DNA from: Mytilisepta virgata
Taxonomy: Eukaryota > Mollusca > Bivalvia > Mytilida > Mytilidae
Direction of reading: 5' to 3'
DNA: 64,000 nucleotides
Assembly (NCBI GenBank): GCA_028015205.1
Contig: CM051511.1
Span: forward strand, 33,720,001-33,784,000
Positions 1 to 11,300 of this stretch are shown piece after piece. Below the pieces are notes generated by a model. That model saw nothing but the letters and a program-made list of their open reading frames with translations. It was not told where the DNA came from and searched no databases. A program made the position numbers and the translations under genes. Each line of letters opens with the position of its first letter. Position 1 is the first letter of the stretch.

Positions 1-44
1 TCTGAAACTAAGATAATTAGTGGAGTGTAACCTTATTGTAATAT

Positions 45-414
45 AGGACTATGTGAGACAATTCATTTAACAATCCTTCTCCTGTCTCATTTGTCTAAAA
101 GCAGTTTGCCGATTGGAACCAGACTTGGTAGCAATGGTCCTTAGATAGTCCTCTTTCAGAATTGAGTATGACGACCGAAATAGCTGTCACAGACGAACGT
201 AGTTTAACATAGGACACCATTTGAAAATTGAAGGTTTTCTTTTCTGAAACACTGGAACAATTTAGACCATATTGTGAAAGATCAATGGGCTTTACGTGAT
301 TTACTTTCAAAAGTATGTCCAATGACCTGGATCACCAAGGGACATGACCTATATAGCCGATCGTAGTTTAATATAGAAGCCTACGGGAATTATGAAGTAA
401 TCATTCAAATATCG
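45..414 (+). repeat. Two diverged units of a ~160-bp dispersed repeat
   Basis: Two head-to-tail units contain the phrase 'caatggtccttag' and 'agtttaacatagga'. The same phrases recur in the 34.5-35.4 kb element with a period near 160 bp. The short open frame on the minus strand here is a by-product of the repeat. No coding function is visible. Confidence 0.6.
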
Positions 415-530
415 GCTTGCGATTACCGAGGCGATAAAACAGTCAGAAAAGTCCGGAAATTCGAAATCCAAGGAAAAGACAAGGTCACGAGAATGGAACA
501 AAACAAACAAACGTATTAATTAACTGAAAA
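415..530 (-). repeat. Fragment of a dispersed retroelement 3' end
   Basis: Read on the minus strand this matches the 3530-3665 stretch by eye: the 'gttccattctc', 'ccttttcctt' and 'gttttgtcgc' blocks occur in the same order. It is one of five fragments of the family in the window. Confidence 0.5.
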
Positions 531-2440
531 GTTAGAAAAATGAACAAAAGTTTGCATCACAAAAAGATAATTTAAAACAATTATCTAGATCCACTTACAG
601 AGTCAAAGCTTTACACAATATAAAAAACTATATGAAATGAAATTCGAAAACCATGTCATAACCTATTTTGAATGAATGTATTTATTTAATCTTTTAAGGT
701 AAAAATGGGGTTTATGAGTTTTTTGTTAATTTTGTTATATTTGTTCATAGTTTTCATTTGCTTAAACGTGATATAACGTTTTGTACCATCAATTTCCTGA
801 AATGAAACGTTTGTATCTGTCACTATTTCAGAATGGAAGAAAAACCAAGCTAGTGTAACATGATATGTGTGATTTAAATTTCTGACAAAGAACGATCATC
901 TGTTATCATTGTGTTCAAAGTCTTAATTTGAGGTAATTACTGATAATTCTTTCTAATCATTTTTTCGAAACGTACTACTAAATATACACATTCGTGATCT
1001 ATTTAAAAAAAATAAGTCAACTGATTTGAGAAATTAATAATTACAAAAACAACAAGATTGGACACAGTACATGTTTCGCCTGAGTACTAATATGAACACA
1101 GAATAAAGATAATCAGATACTCAACATTCATATTAGGTCTTTCTTTGGCTCGTGTTGAGTTCTGAAAAATTGTTACATAGATTAATTACCTCAGAAAGCT
1201 GAACAAATCATCAAGCCACGCAAAACTTAACAGGTTTAATTGATAATTTTCAAGAATTTGAAACTAGGAATTTAAAATTTCTGAAGGTGAATGCTTGAAA
1301 TGATTATTTCCTGAATAACATGTATGGTTTCTTTGAAAAAAACAGTGGAAAGGTTGGGATTGAATATGAAATTAAAATACACGATGTTACCAATACAAAA
1401 ACCAATTCTGTTTTGGATATATTATATTGCTCAAAGGCAAAATTCTTATGTCTTCCTTGGAGGTCAATGCAACAATTTTGTATATTTCAATAAAAAAACA
1501 TATACAGTACTATTTGAACATATCAAATAAGCACATCATGTGGACCAAAAACAAAGTTTCTAAGAATATAATCAATATAATCAATCTTTTTTTACCTTTC
1601 TGAACACTCTGTTAAACCACCTTGGTCGACACCTGTGCTTCAAATGCATACTATATTTTATCTTTTTATTAATAGAGTTTGAGATCTTATTCTACTTAAT
1701 GGAATAAATGGTATGAAAAAAAGAATTACATTACTTGTTCGTATCATGCAAATCTGCCTTAAAGTTTATTATTGGAGAATATCGATCACGATATTGAATG
1801 CATCATTTTAGTAGTTTTATAGAGCTGTAAAAGCCTTGACCTTGAGTATATGATTAGTATGAAGAGCTTTTAAACAGAATGTTCTTCGGTTATTGCTTTT
1901 ACACGCATTCAATTCTTAAAATACATATATATCATTTTTTTGATAACCCCCAAATAAACCCCAAAAACCCAGATATAACTTTTAACATGGGTACACTTTA
2001 AAAGAACTATATGTGCATATACATTGTAAAATATATTTTTTACACAAACACACATGCTTTGTTTTATAGCACGGTATCCGATATTGAAGTTAAATAAGGG
2101 TGGCATTCAGTTCCAGAATTTTAGAAATGTGTTGATCTTGTGGAATTTATGGTGGCCTAAAAGCTTATACAACTTGCAAGAACTTAATGAATAATATAGA
2201 CATATATACGCATCAAAAAGTCATATCAATATAATAACTTATTTTCAGGATGGTTAACATACAGTTAATACGAACTCCAATGTTAACACAAAAAAAAAAA
2301 AGATCTGGACAAAATGGTGCCGGTACTCTATTTAAATTTTATGGGCTGTTAATGTTGGCTATGCATGTTTAGGAATTCTGGTATTTAACAGTCACAAAGA
2401 TTGGTAATTTTGGCGTAATAAATCGAAATTACATTGATGT
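531..2440. other. AT-rich spacer, nothing recognised
   Basis: Only short open frames (under 70 codons) without recognisable domains or convincing splice signals are present. I see no RNA gene and no strong repeat here. Confidence 0.5.
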
Positions 2441-2610
2441 AAGAGGTAGTATTCAGACCTGACGTTATCGTAATCGGTAACTGTAATCAGCAGTAATCAA
2501 TACATTTTATCATACAATTGAATGTACTCTGTAATCATAACGTTTTGTAAGTAATTGTATTCAAATACAATAACTTTACCTTGTAATCATCATTACATAA
2601 GACGACTTTT
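2441..2610. repeat. Degenerate GTAATC/ATTAC-rich block
   Basis: The words 'gtaatc' and 'attac' recur many times over about 150 bp with irregular spacing. It reads as a decayed simple repeat. No function is inferred. Confidence 0.45.
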
Positions 2611-2628
2611 TCAGTGATTAATAATAAA

Positions 2629-3185
2629 CTGTACAACAAAATACCGAAATAAATTGATACACTGTATGGCCATTTCGTTGACTGACAACTCATCAGCAGT
2701 GCTCGAGATCAAAATGTTGGACAACCGGTTAAAAATATAATGATGAGTTACTAAGCACAACCACCAAAAACCAAAACAATTTAAACAAACAGGAATCGAA
2801 AATGACCTAAGGGTTAGCTCTGCATCAAAAGGAAGACACTTAGAAATTTCTAGAATTTTTTGTCAAATTTTGAAAGGATAATTTTAAGGCATTTAAGTAA
2901 TAAATCATGCCAGGACAAAAATTCTTGCTACTGGGCTGATAAAGCACTCGGGGACTTATAGTCCACCAGCAGTGACAAAGACTCAGTGGCAGCAATAAAC
3001 TGTATCACAAAATACCAAAATAAGTTGATGCACTGTATGGCTATTGCGTTGACTGACAACTCATTAGCAGTGCTCGAGATAAAAATGTTGGAAATCCTGT
3101 TAAAAATATAATGATGAATTAATAAGCACACCCATCAAAAACTAAACAATTAAAACAAACAGGAATCCAAACTCACCTAAATCTA
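2629..3185 (+). repeat. ~367-bp repeat, one and a half tandem units
   Basis: Unit 1 starts near 2629 ('acaaaataccgaaataaa') and the same start returns near 3003. The shared text continues through 'gcactgtatgg', 'cagtgctcgaga' and 'taatgatgaa' before unit 2 stops near 3185. A third unit, split in two by the gypsy element, lies at 5265-5308 and 16559-16854. No protein is encoded. Confidence 0.75.
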
Positions 3186-3224
3186 TGAAATTATTGGTCA
3201 ACTTTACTATTTCAGGGCTTCATT

Positions 3225-3670
3225 ATTTGCTATTTGTTTACATGTCTTCTTTACGGTCGTCATCATGAATTGATTGATCTATACGAAGTTTTCAACTCGC
3301 GTATGAGACTGGATTTCTTCAGTTATATTTCATGTCCTTCTGAAATTGTCACTTCACCAGATTTGACACCTCACTGGACTTGGCATCTCAACAGACTTGA
3401 CACTTCACTTGCAATGTGACTGGTGCCGTTAACGGAGCAGGAAAGGCTTACCCTTCCGAAACACCTGTTGTCACTCCCGGGTTTTAATGGGAGTTCACAT
3501 TACTAGCTAGCGTTTTAGTTTCAGTGCTGTCTTGTTGCAGTTTTGCTTAATTTATTGTACTTTTGTTTGTTGTGTTCCATTCTCCTGACTGTCCTTTTCC
3601 TTGAACGTCGTGGACTTTCGAACTGTTTTGTCGCTTTGGTATTCTTTTGCCGATATTTTAGATTAATAAT
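3225..3670 (+). repeat. 5'-truncated retroelement 3' end
   Basis: A decayed reading frame starts with a YGRHHELID-like peptide and is followed by a 3' region with 'gagcaggaaaggcttaccc'. Related text occurs at 415-530 (minus), 21020-21330 (minus), 39400-39765 (minus) and 54600-55085 (plus, peptide YGCHHDLVDRYE). The shared end and varying starts suggest a 5'-truncated retroelement family. Its class is not certain. Confidence 0.55.
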
Positions 3671-4998
3671 ATGTGGGAATACTAGAACATAAATGATATA
3701 CGAAGATTGCTAGTGTCCCAGGAGTAAGTCCAAAAAAGTCACATGCCTACTGTAGATTATCGATATATAGATAATAAAAGGCGAATGCAGAAAACACAAA
3801 CATATGCATTTAATGTTGCTTTGAGCTTATTTAAGTATAGATACATATATTTTAGATTCCATGTCAAGTCATAAATTCTAAGAAGTCCAGTTTAAAGGAT
3901 TACTGCATTATGGAATAATAGTGTAAAAGTGTTCTCACAGGTGATGCAAAAGATATGTGTAAATGGATTGTTTTATTTATTAAATAGATGAAATACATTA
4001 ATTCAGTTTTTCACTTTTGGATATACAACATTTTAACTATATGGACCAATACCAGGAAAATATTCAATACATATTAGAATCGAATTCGGTAAGTAAAATA
4101 AATATTAATGTCCTACTTTTGTACTCTTTTCAAATTGCCCATGCACTTTATATCGTTTTGTTACATGTATGGTACAGTGAATTCCTTTTTTACCCCATTG
4201 TGAGCCTCTGATGTGTTTAGATTGCTAATATGGTTTTGCCAGAGTTAGGTCGAACCTTTACAGTTATGATTATTATCGTGGTAGGAAAGCATTTCTTATA
4301 CATTTGTCCTAAGGGGTCACCCATAGTTGTCAACATTTTTCACAAGTTTACAAAAAGCACTCTTTTCTTGAAACCACCGCCCCTTTTCAAAAAGAGTACT
4401 TCATCATTTTTAACCATTACTGCTGTGAAAAGGTACCACTCCTTACTCGTTAAGAGGATCTGCAGGCACCCTTACACTCCTTACAAATGCATGTAAATAG
4501 TCCAGAACATGAATCGTGTTTTTGACATGCTCATGTAATTGCTGTTTGTTGTTTTTATCCCCTTATTGTATTTTCCGGAATATCGGCGGAAGTGAAATTT
4601 ACGAGTATACCGATTTTATTAAAAATGTTGAATTTGAAACCCACTACCCCGCCTAGAGTGCGTTTTGTAAACTCGTAAAAAATGTATACAAATATGGATG
4701 ACGCTTAAATTTTTTGTGTGCTTTACCTGTCAAAAAGCTGTCAACAAAAATCGATAGTTAACATATTCTACAAATATAAAAAGTAGAAAAATAGGACGCA
4801 AATGTTTTACATTTTACAACGGACTTACCATTGTTATACAAATTTCCATGCAATATATGCACAATTACCTTTCCGTTGTGTATTCAAGATTTTAATTCTA
4901 GACTAGATGGCGTGTCTGTTCAACCCACAAGGTTTAGCGGTTTAGTCATTTTCATTGGTGACCTACTTTATTAACTTATAGTAATGTTCTATGCACAT
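3671..4998. other. AT-rich spacer, nothing recognised
   Basis: Short open frames at 4017-4211 and 4230-4496 show no domain and no splice context I trust. No RNA gene or repeat was recognised. Confidence 0.45.
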
Positions 4999-5264
4999 AT
5001 ATAATTTTGAATAAAATGAAAGTTATTGACAGTCCAGTATGCAGTTTTTATCATGAGGAAGATTGAACAATTGAACATATGTTTCGGAACTGTGAGATAG
5101 TACAGACATTTATGTATGAAATTGCATATTGCCTATTGTCAAATGGTATAAGTATTCCATTTACCATGAAAAAGTGTCTTTGTGGTGATATTTTAAGGTC
5201 TTTTAAGGGTGATGCAATTAAATCTTATTTTACTAAATATTGGACAATACATATTTAGTTTTTA
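4999..5264 (+). pseudogene. LINE reverse-transcriptase C-terminal remnant, left part
   Basis: This closely matches 19422-19665 and has the Cys-x2-Cys...His pattern that follows the reverse transcriptase in L1-like LINEs. Single-base changes and short indels break the frame. It stops in mid-gene, and the expected continuation ('attctttcataaaaa') appears at about 16855, beyond a ~330-bp repeat and the gypsy element. I infer one LINE copy split by nested insertions. Confidence 0.7.
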
Positions 5265-5308
5265 TAAAACGTATCACAAAATACCGAAATAAATTTGATG
5301 CACTGTAT
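5265..5308 (+). repeat. Left piece of the interrupted ~330-bp repeat unit
   Basis: It begins 'ataaaacgtatcacaaaat' and runs to 'cactgtat', where the gypsy element starts. The unit continues at 16559 with 'gtatggccatttcg', as in the uninterrupted unit at 2655-2680. Confidence 0.8.
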
Positions 5309-6164
5309 TGTAATAACTGAAATAACAGACATTAATTTATTTGAACAACCTGGAATTTACCATTTCAACTGAAGAAAGAAAAACAACAACACATGGATAT
5401 AAACTTTAATTGTGAAAACCTGCAACAGAAAACATTATTGACTTTATGAACATTAACTTGAACTGCTCATATTGTAACATTTGTCTCTTTTAACTTTTTT
5501 TTATTTTCATGTTTTGTTTGGCAAGTGCCCCCTTCCACTTTACCAAAACTCGTTTTACTTGATAACATATTTTTCATAGATCTTAAGGTGTCTGGCACAA
5601 ATATTCATATACCTGAAATTATGTTTCAACCCATTATAAGTCATGAAAGCGTTTAAGTAAGGAAATATTTAAGATCTTTCTATCCGTCAAAACCATGTTT
5701 CTCGTTTCTCTGTGAAGAGCCATTTTACTGATCATGTGACAGCAGTAGGAAATATCTTTGTCATTGCTATTACATACTTTAAATATCTAAAGTAATGTTC
5801 AAGAGGAAGAAAATAAGCCATTGTTTTGATAATTTTATTAAAGCTTCAATTTTTATACACGGCAAAAGAATAGTCAATAGGAACTATATTTGTAACCAGT
5901 TTACCGCTGGAATGTAATATAAGTACTCGCGTCGTCTGCTAGACATACGCACTGCTAGAACTTGGAAACAAGTCTAGTTATAAAGTTCTAAGCTTCTATC
6001 TATACAGTTTAATAAAGGAAAAGTTAAGACTATGTCCCTTCTACTTTAGAATTAACGGACAGGCATTTTAATGTCCATTTTAATATCTAATTTCTTAATG
6101 TGCCGTTTTCCTGTCAGGGTCTTATTTTGTCCGACATTTTCCTGTCAGTCCTGTCAGGGTTCTC

Positions 6165-6238
6165 ATTGGCCCTCAGGGATCCTGCGCTAGATCCCTTATT
6201 TTTGATTGGCTTTCAGGAATCGCCAAGTCCTATAAATA
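6165..6238 (+). promoter_or_regulatory. LTR promoter: two inverted CCAAT boxes and a TATA box
   Basis: ATTGGC occurs at 6165-6170 and 6205-6210, and TATAAATA at 6231-6238. A TCAGTG initiator-like word follows at 6248, though it is closer to the TATA box than usual. The same layout lies at 15988-16061 in the 3' LTR. It probably starts the genomic RNA. Confidence 0.75.
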
Positions 6239-6417
6239 AGGGTTCGCTCAGTGAAATGGCGGATAACTTGTTAGCTCAAGTCTAACTGCTAACTAGTAAG
6301 CTTAACCAATTTGCCGTATTTTCCTGAAATTTATAATAACCAGACCATTTCAAGAACAGAATAGCCGAGCAGGTTAATATAATTAAATTTAGGATAAGAT
6401 GAAGTACTTTAAAGAAA

Positions 6418-6423
6418 AATAAA
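6418..6423 (+). terminator. LTR polyadenylation signal AATAAA
   Basis: AATAAA lies about 180 bp downstream of the TATA box, inside the LTR. This is the expected layout for the R region of a retroelement. The functional copy for the transcript end would be its 3' LTR twin at 16241-16246. Confidence 0.6.
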
Positions 6424-6736
6424 TGTAGCGGCAGTTATCCCCCACCACACTGAGTGACCTAAAATGTCCCGAACGGTGAACAATATTTCCATGAATATGA
6501 TATAATAATTACTAAGACGTCTGCATTTGTATATATATGTAAATAAATATTATATACGTTAGACCTTGTATTTTACAACTAAACAAGATTATAATGAGTA
6601 CATTGCCTGGCATCCATTCGTCTTCGGAGGCAGAAAACCCAAAATGCAGCATATTCCTGACGAGAGTACAATGGCCCCAAAATTTGTCAACAGACCCTTC
6701 CACAATTACTCGGCCTGTGGCGGCGGTTTGTTACAC

Positions 6737-6753
6737 TGGTGTCAGAAGTGGGA
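6737..6753 (+). other. Primer-binding site complementary to tRNA-Leu
   Basis: TGGTGTCAGAAGTGGGA starts one base after the 5' LTR. It is complementary to the 3' end, including CCA, of animal tRNA-Leu of the type ending CCCACTTCTGACACCA. The 17-base match primes minus-strand DNA synthesis. It also fixes the LTR boundary. Confidence 0.85.
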
Positions 6754-7014
6754 CGTCAAATTTTCAAGACACCCCGTGGTCGTACCCATAACCAATTCGT
6801 GATCATTTAGCTTCGACGTGTGGTGGAACCTGTAAATTATAATTTGTAAATAACGTTTCCAGTTAATTTTTATCGTAATTTGCGTTGTTTGTTTACGGTT
6901 GTATTGAGAAATTAAGAATAAAGTGGACGTTTATACGATCGTATTTTAACCGTTATCAGTTTTAGAAATCGAACACAAAATAATGTTTGTTATCTTTTTA
7001 ATAAATCAGCAGAA
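6754..7014 (+). other. Gypsy untranslated leader
   Basis: This AT-rich leader lies between the primer site and the gag ATG. A short upstream frame from the LTR (ATG at 6594) ends inside it at 6791. I see no other motif. Confidence 0.6.
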
Positions 7015-8115
7015 ATGTCAGACGTTGAAGGTGATGATAATGAGACTCCCCAAATATTAAAATCGCCAGAGGAATCTCCCGACAGAGAAATTACGTTCAG
7101 ACGGAATCTAAGGCCAAGCGGCAGCGGTACCGCCGGGGACGACGAAGAAGTAGGTCAAGGTGACGTACCGATCAGAGACGAATACCGAGGCGAAGGCGAG
7201 AATTTTTACCGTAAAGAATACCCATTTGTACCAAACCAGAGAGATTTCCTAGAGAGAAACCCAAACATCCGTGGCCACAATTCCGGTTTTGACAACCAGA
7301 CACCAGTAGGATTTCAAAGAGGAAGTATCAGTGGAACTACCATTAAACCAGAGCCATACAATGGAAAGGACAGTTGGGAAGAATATATTTCACACTTTGA
7401 AAACTGTGCAGACCTTGGAAGATGGGGGGAATCTGAAAAAGTCCTTTTGCTTGCTGCTAGCCTACGGGGACCAGCTAGGACATTCTATATAAGCCTTACC
7501 AATACTGAGAAAAATTCCTATTACTTATTAGTCAGAACCCTTGAGCAGAGATTTGGAAATGCCAGACACCAGAATAGATGGCTTTCAAGATTTGAAACTA
7601 GAACCAGACAGCCTCAAGAGCCCATTGCAAATTTTGGAGATGATTTACGTCAAATGGCCCAAAAGGCATACAGTAACCTAGATACAAAGGCCCAAGAAGT
7701 CCTTGCCCTTAACCAATTATATAAAAATATTTCTCTTGAGATGAAATGTCGTTGTATAGATAAAGATTGCCGTACTGTTACTGAAGCAGTAGACCTAATA
7801 GAGAGATATGAGGCTCTCTTGGGGGATCCTAATGATAGAAAAAGGGGAAATATAAGACAAGTTTCAGACACTAAGATTAGCCTAAACACACAAAATACTG
7901 ACATACCAGTCCAAAGCAAAGAAAATGATTCAATATTAAAGCAACTTATTGACAGAATAGATAGACTAGAACATGGTTCAAATAGTAGCCAGGCCCCTCA
8001 AAGAAGCCCAAGAACTTGCTTTACCTGCAACTCTCCTGACCACTTTTATAGGAATTGTCCCTTATACAAGAGACAAACTGGACGAAATCAAGCCTCCCCT
8101 CCAAACTCAAACTGA
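7015..8115 (+). CDS. gag: Gag-like polyprotein of the gypsy element, 366 aa
   Basis: Gag forms the cytoplasmic virus-like particle that packages element RNA. The ATG at 7015 is the first good start after the leader. Residues 1-110 are acidic and low in complexity. Residues about 112-270 have the retrotransposon gag fold signature, with a Pro-Tyr-Asn-Gly entry, an aromatic helix around 'WEEYISHFE' and an 'EQRFG' segment. A single zinc knuckle, Cys-x2-Cys-x4-His-x4-Cys, lies at residues 335-348. TGA at 8113-8115 ends it, and it overlaps the next frame by about 60 bases. Length and layout are normal for Ty3/gypsy Gag. Confidence 0.9.
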   Translation: MSDVEGDDNETPQILKSPEESPDREITFRRNLRPSGSGTAGDDEEVGQGDVPIRDEYRGEGENFYRKEYPFVPNQRDFLERNPNIRGHNSGFDNQTPVGFQRGSISGTTIKPEPYNGKDSWEEYISHFENCADLGRWGESEKVLLLAASLRGPARTFYISLTNTEKNSYYLLVRTLEQRFGNARHQNRWLSRFETRTRQPQEPIANFGDDLRQMAQKAYSNLDTKAQEVLALNQLYKNISLEMKCRCIDKDCRTVTEAVDLIERYEALLGDPNDRKRGNIRQVSDTKISLNTQNTDIPVQSKENDSILKQLIDRIDRLEHGSNSSQAPQRSPRTCFTCNSPDHFYRNCPLYKRQTGRNQASPPNSN

Positions 8116-8300
8116 GTGAAAAACAGTCCAAGTTACCAAGGTCAAAGAAGTGGAAACAACCAACAGAACCAGGGAAACGGTTATCCGTCAGCTCACCAGA
8201 CCGGGGCCAGACGGAGTTAGAAGGGTCTGATGGGAATAAATTGGATAATGCTGAATTTAATGACAGAGTAGTACAAGTAGGGAAACATTTAGACCAATGA
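8052..8300 (+). other. gag-pol junction: -1 open frame ending in an in-frame TGA
   Basis: The frame one base back from gag opens after TAG at 8049-8051 and overlaps gag until 8112. It then continues to TGA at 8298-8300. The protease frame is the same frame and continues directly after that TGA. The layout suggests -1 frameshifting from Gag to Pol, now blocked by one stop or needing read-through. I see no perfect X-XXY-YYZ slippery heptamer in the overlap. The segment is basic and Ser/Lys-rich and shows no domain. Confidence 0.65.
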
Positions 8301-11300
8301 GACAATGGATTGTACACAAATGGTGCAATTTCTAGATATAAGTTAGATTTTCTGATAGATACTGGTTCTACAGTATCTCTTCTATCAAACCAAGTTCACC
8401 AAGATATTTTCCAGTCCAGTCAAGATGTAAATCAGGAATACCTAGTAAACAATACCAAAACCAATAGTACTAATCTCAACAATGTTGAAAGTCCACAGGA
8501 TGCCTACAGTCTTCAAAATGTAGATGGGACCAATTTAACCACTTATGGAAAGGTAGATTTGGAGTTTTCCTTAAGAAATGCCACCTTTTGTCACCAGTTT
8601 ATTGTATGTGATATCACACCTGATGCCATTTTAGGACAAGATTTTCTACTTAAACATGTGAAAAAGATTGACTACCGGTCTCATGTACTCCAAACAGAAA
8701 ATTCAGATATTAAATGTTGGGTGGGGGGAGAATTTAGAATGACCTGTCGTGTGTTAGCCAGAGAGACTGTTGTTGTACCATCAAACTCTAGTATAACCTT
8801 ACCTGTTAATGTACCTAACAAGGAGCATGTTACCAACATAGCTATAATAGAACCCTGTAATCTTTTATATGAAGAGAAAAATATCTCGGTAGTTTGTGGT
8901 ATAATAAATTCCAATGACGAATCTCCCTTCGTCCAAGTCGTAAATTACAGTGACTCAGATGTTAAGCTTTATCCCAACACCATGCTTGGTACTTGTGAAT
9001 CTGTAGTAGCTTTTCCAGAGTTTAGACAAGATAGATGTGCAGGTGTTAACCTGATTCCAAACAGTCAATTAGAAAATGATGAAAATGGGGTACCAGAGCA
9101 CCTCCAAGACCTTTTTACAAGAAGTGGCACACATTTGACACCCAAGCAACAGATGACCCTGGCAGAACTCCTAAATAAGTACCAAGATGTATTCTCAAGG
9201 TCCCCAGAAGACATTGGAAGAACTAACAAAATTAAACATAGCATTGATACTGGAGATGCTCGTCCAGTAAGAGTACCACCCAGGAGATTACCAATTGGTA
9301 AGAGAGAAATAGAAAGGACAGAAGTTTCAAAAATGTTAGAACGTGGCATTATTGAGCCCTCAAACAGTCCCTGGAGTGCACCACTAGTCCTAATTACGAA
9401 GCCAGATCTAACTACAAGAGTATGTGTGGACTTCAGATCCTTAAATCAGTTATCCAGAGTGGATTCCTATCCTGTAGGTCGAGTAGACGACTGTTTGGAG
9501 GCTTTATCTAACTCTAAACTATACAATTTGATGGACTTAAATTCAGGATTTTGGCAGGTTGAGCTTTTGGAATCCGATAGAGAGAAAACAGCTTTCTCAA
9601 CCAGTCAAGGCCTGTACCAATTCACTGTAATGCCATTTGGGTTGTGCAACAGCCCAAGTACCTTTCAACGTTTAATGGAAGATGTCCTCAGGGGTCTCCA
9701 ATGGAGGGAATGTTTAGTTTATATGGATGACATCATAGTACCTGGATCAACATTTGAAGAATGTATCAAGCGACTTGAACATGTTTTTAGACGCCTTTTA
9801 GATGCCAACCTAAAACTCAAACCCTCAAAATGTAGTTTTTTCCAAAAGAAAGCAAAATTCTTAGGTCACATTGTATCAGAAGAAGGTATAAGCACTGATC
9901 CAGAAAAGGTAGAATCTGTTAAAAACTGGCCAGCCCCAAAAACTGTCAAGCAAGTTCGTAGTTTCCTAGGCCTAGCATCATATTACAGACGATTTGTGGA
10001 AGGATTTGCCAAAATAGCCCGCCCATTGAATAAATTGTGTGAGAAAGGGGTAAAATTGACCTGGACAGACGAGTGCGAAGACGCATTTCAGACCCTGAAA
10101 GGGGCACTTACAACATCACCCATTCTTGCTTATCCTGTACCAGGCCAAACTTTTATTTTAGATACTGATGCCAGTCAACAAGCTGTTGGTGCTGTACTTT
10201 CACAAGAACATGAAGGAAAGGAGCATGTAATAGCTTACATGAGTAAAGCTTTATCCAGACCAGAACAATCTTATTGTGTAACTAGAAAAGAACTCCTTGC
10301 AGTCATTTCAGCCTTAAAACATTTTCATTCATATCTATACGGTCAAAAGGTACTTTTAAGAACAGACAATGCTGCAGTTAGTTGGATGAAAAATTTAAAG
10401 AAACCTACAGGACAGACTGCACGATGGCTCCAGGAGCTAGGTACCTATGATATGAATGTTATTCACCGCCCTGGCCTGAAACATACTAATGCAGATGCCC
10501 TATCCCGAGTACCTTGTACATCCTGCCTGAATCAACAGACACTGAATGACGTGCAAAATATTGACGAGGACAGCAAAGAGACAGCAATCCCACAATGCAG
10601 CCCACTCAATCAAATAAGAGCTGTAACCAGATCCAGACAGATTAAAGCAAGTGCAGAACCAGTGAAAATTAAAGACCTTGTGATAGAGGGTTGGGACCAA
10701 ACAACACTGAGAAAATCACAATTAGATGACCATGAGATTTCTGAAATGTTAGTTAAAGTAGAAGACAACAAGCGCCCAGAGTGGAATGAAATATCCAATC
10801 AATCAGCTGTTGTAAAAACGCTGTGGAGACAATGGGATCGGCTTGAAGTACATCAAGGACTTCTTTACAGAAAGTGGATAGAAAATGAGACAGAAGAACT
10901 ACTCCAACTAATTGTACCAACATCAAAAAGACAGGAAGCTATCAGATATTTTCATGATATCCCAACAGGAGGTCACTTAGGCACAGATAAAACCTTAGAC
11001 AGAATACAGAAAACTTTTTATTGGCCCTCCATGAAACATACCATTGTAGAATACATAAAAAGATGTGACAACTGTGCAGCCCAAAAGCAAATACAAGCAA
11101 GAAAAGCCCCTATGGGAAAATTCCTCACTGGTGAACCCATGGAGCGAGTTGCCATGGATATACTTGGTCCACTCCCAATGTCTAAAAACAACAATAGATT
11201 TGTGTTAGTCCTATCAGATCTGTTCACTAAGTGGACAGAAGCATATCCTCTCCCAGACCAAGAAGCAAAAACAGTTGCCCAGGCCCTTACCAATGAATTT

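Larger units (their letters stand above)
5309..6735 (+). repeat. 5' LTR of the gypsy element
   Basis: It is the same length as the 15132-16558 copy and appears identical. The ends form a short inverted repeat (TGTAA / TTACA). It carries an RNA polymerase II promoter at 6165-6238 and a polyadenylation signal at 6418-6423. Small open frames inside it, such as 6100-6285, are repeated in the 3' LTR and are not taken as genes. Confidence 0.95.

Noticed and set aside
6100..6285. 61-codon frame in the LTR, repeated at 15923-16108
   Set aside because: It has no ATG start, lies over the LTR promoter, and recurs only because the LTRs are copies.
6566..6802. Frames across the 5' LTR end and leader
   Set aside because: They run through the LTR border and the primer site, and no domain is present. 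At most one is a short upstream ORF.
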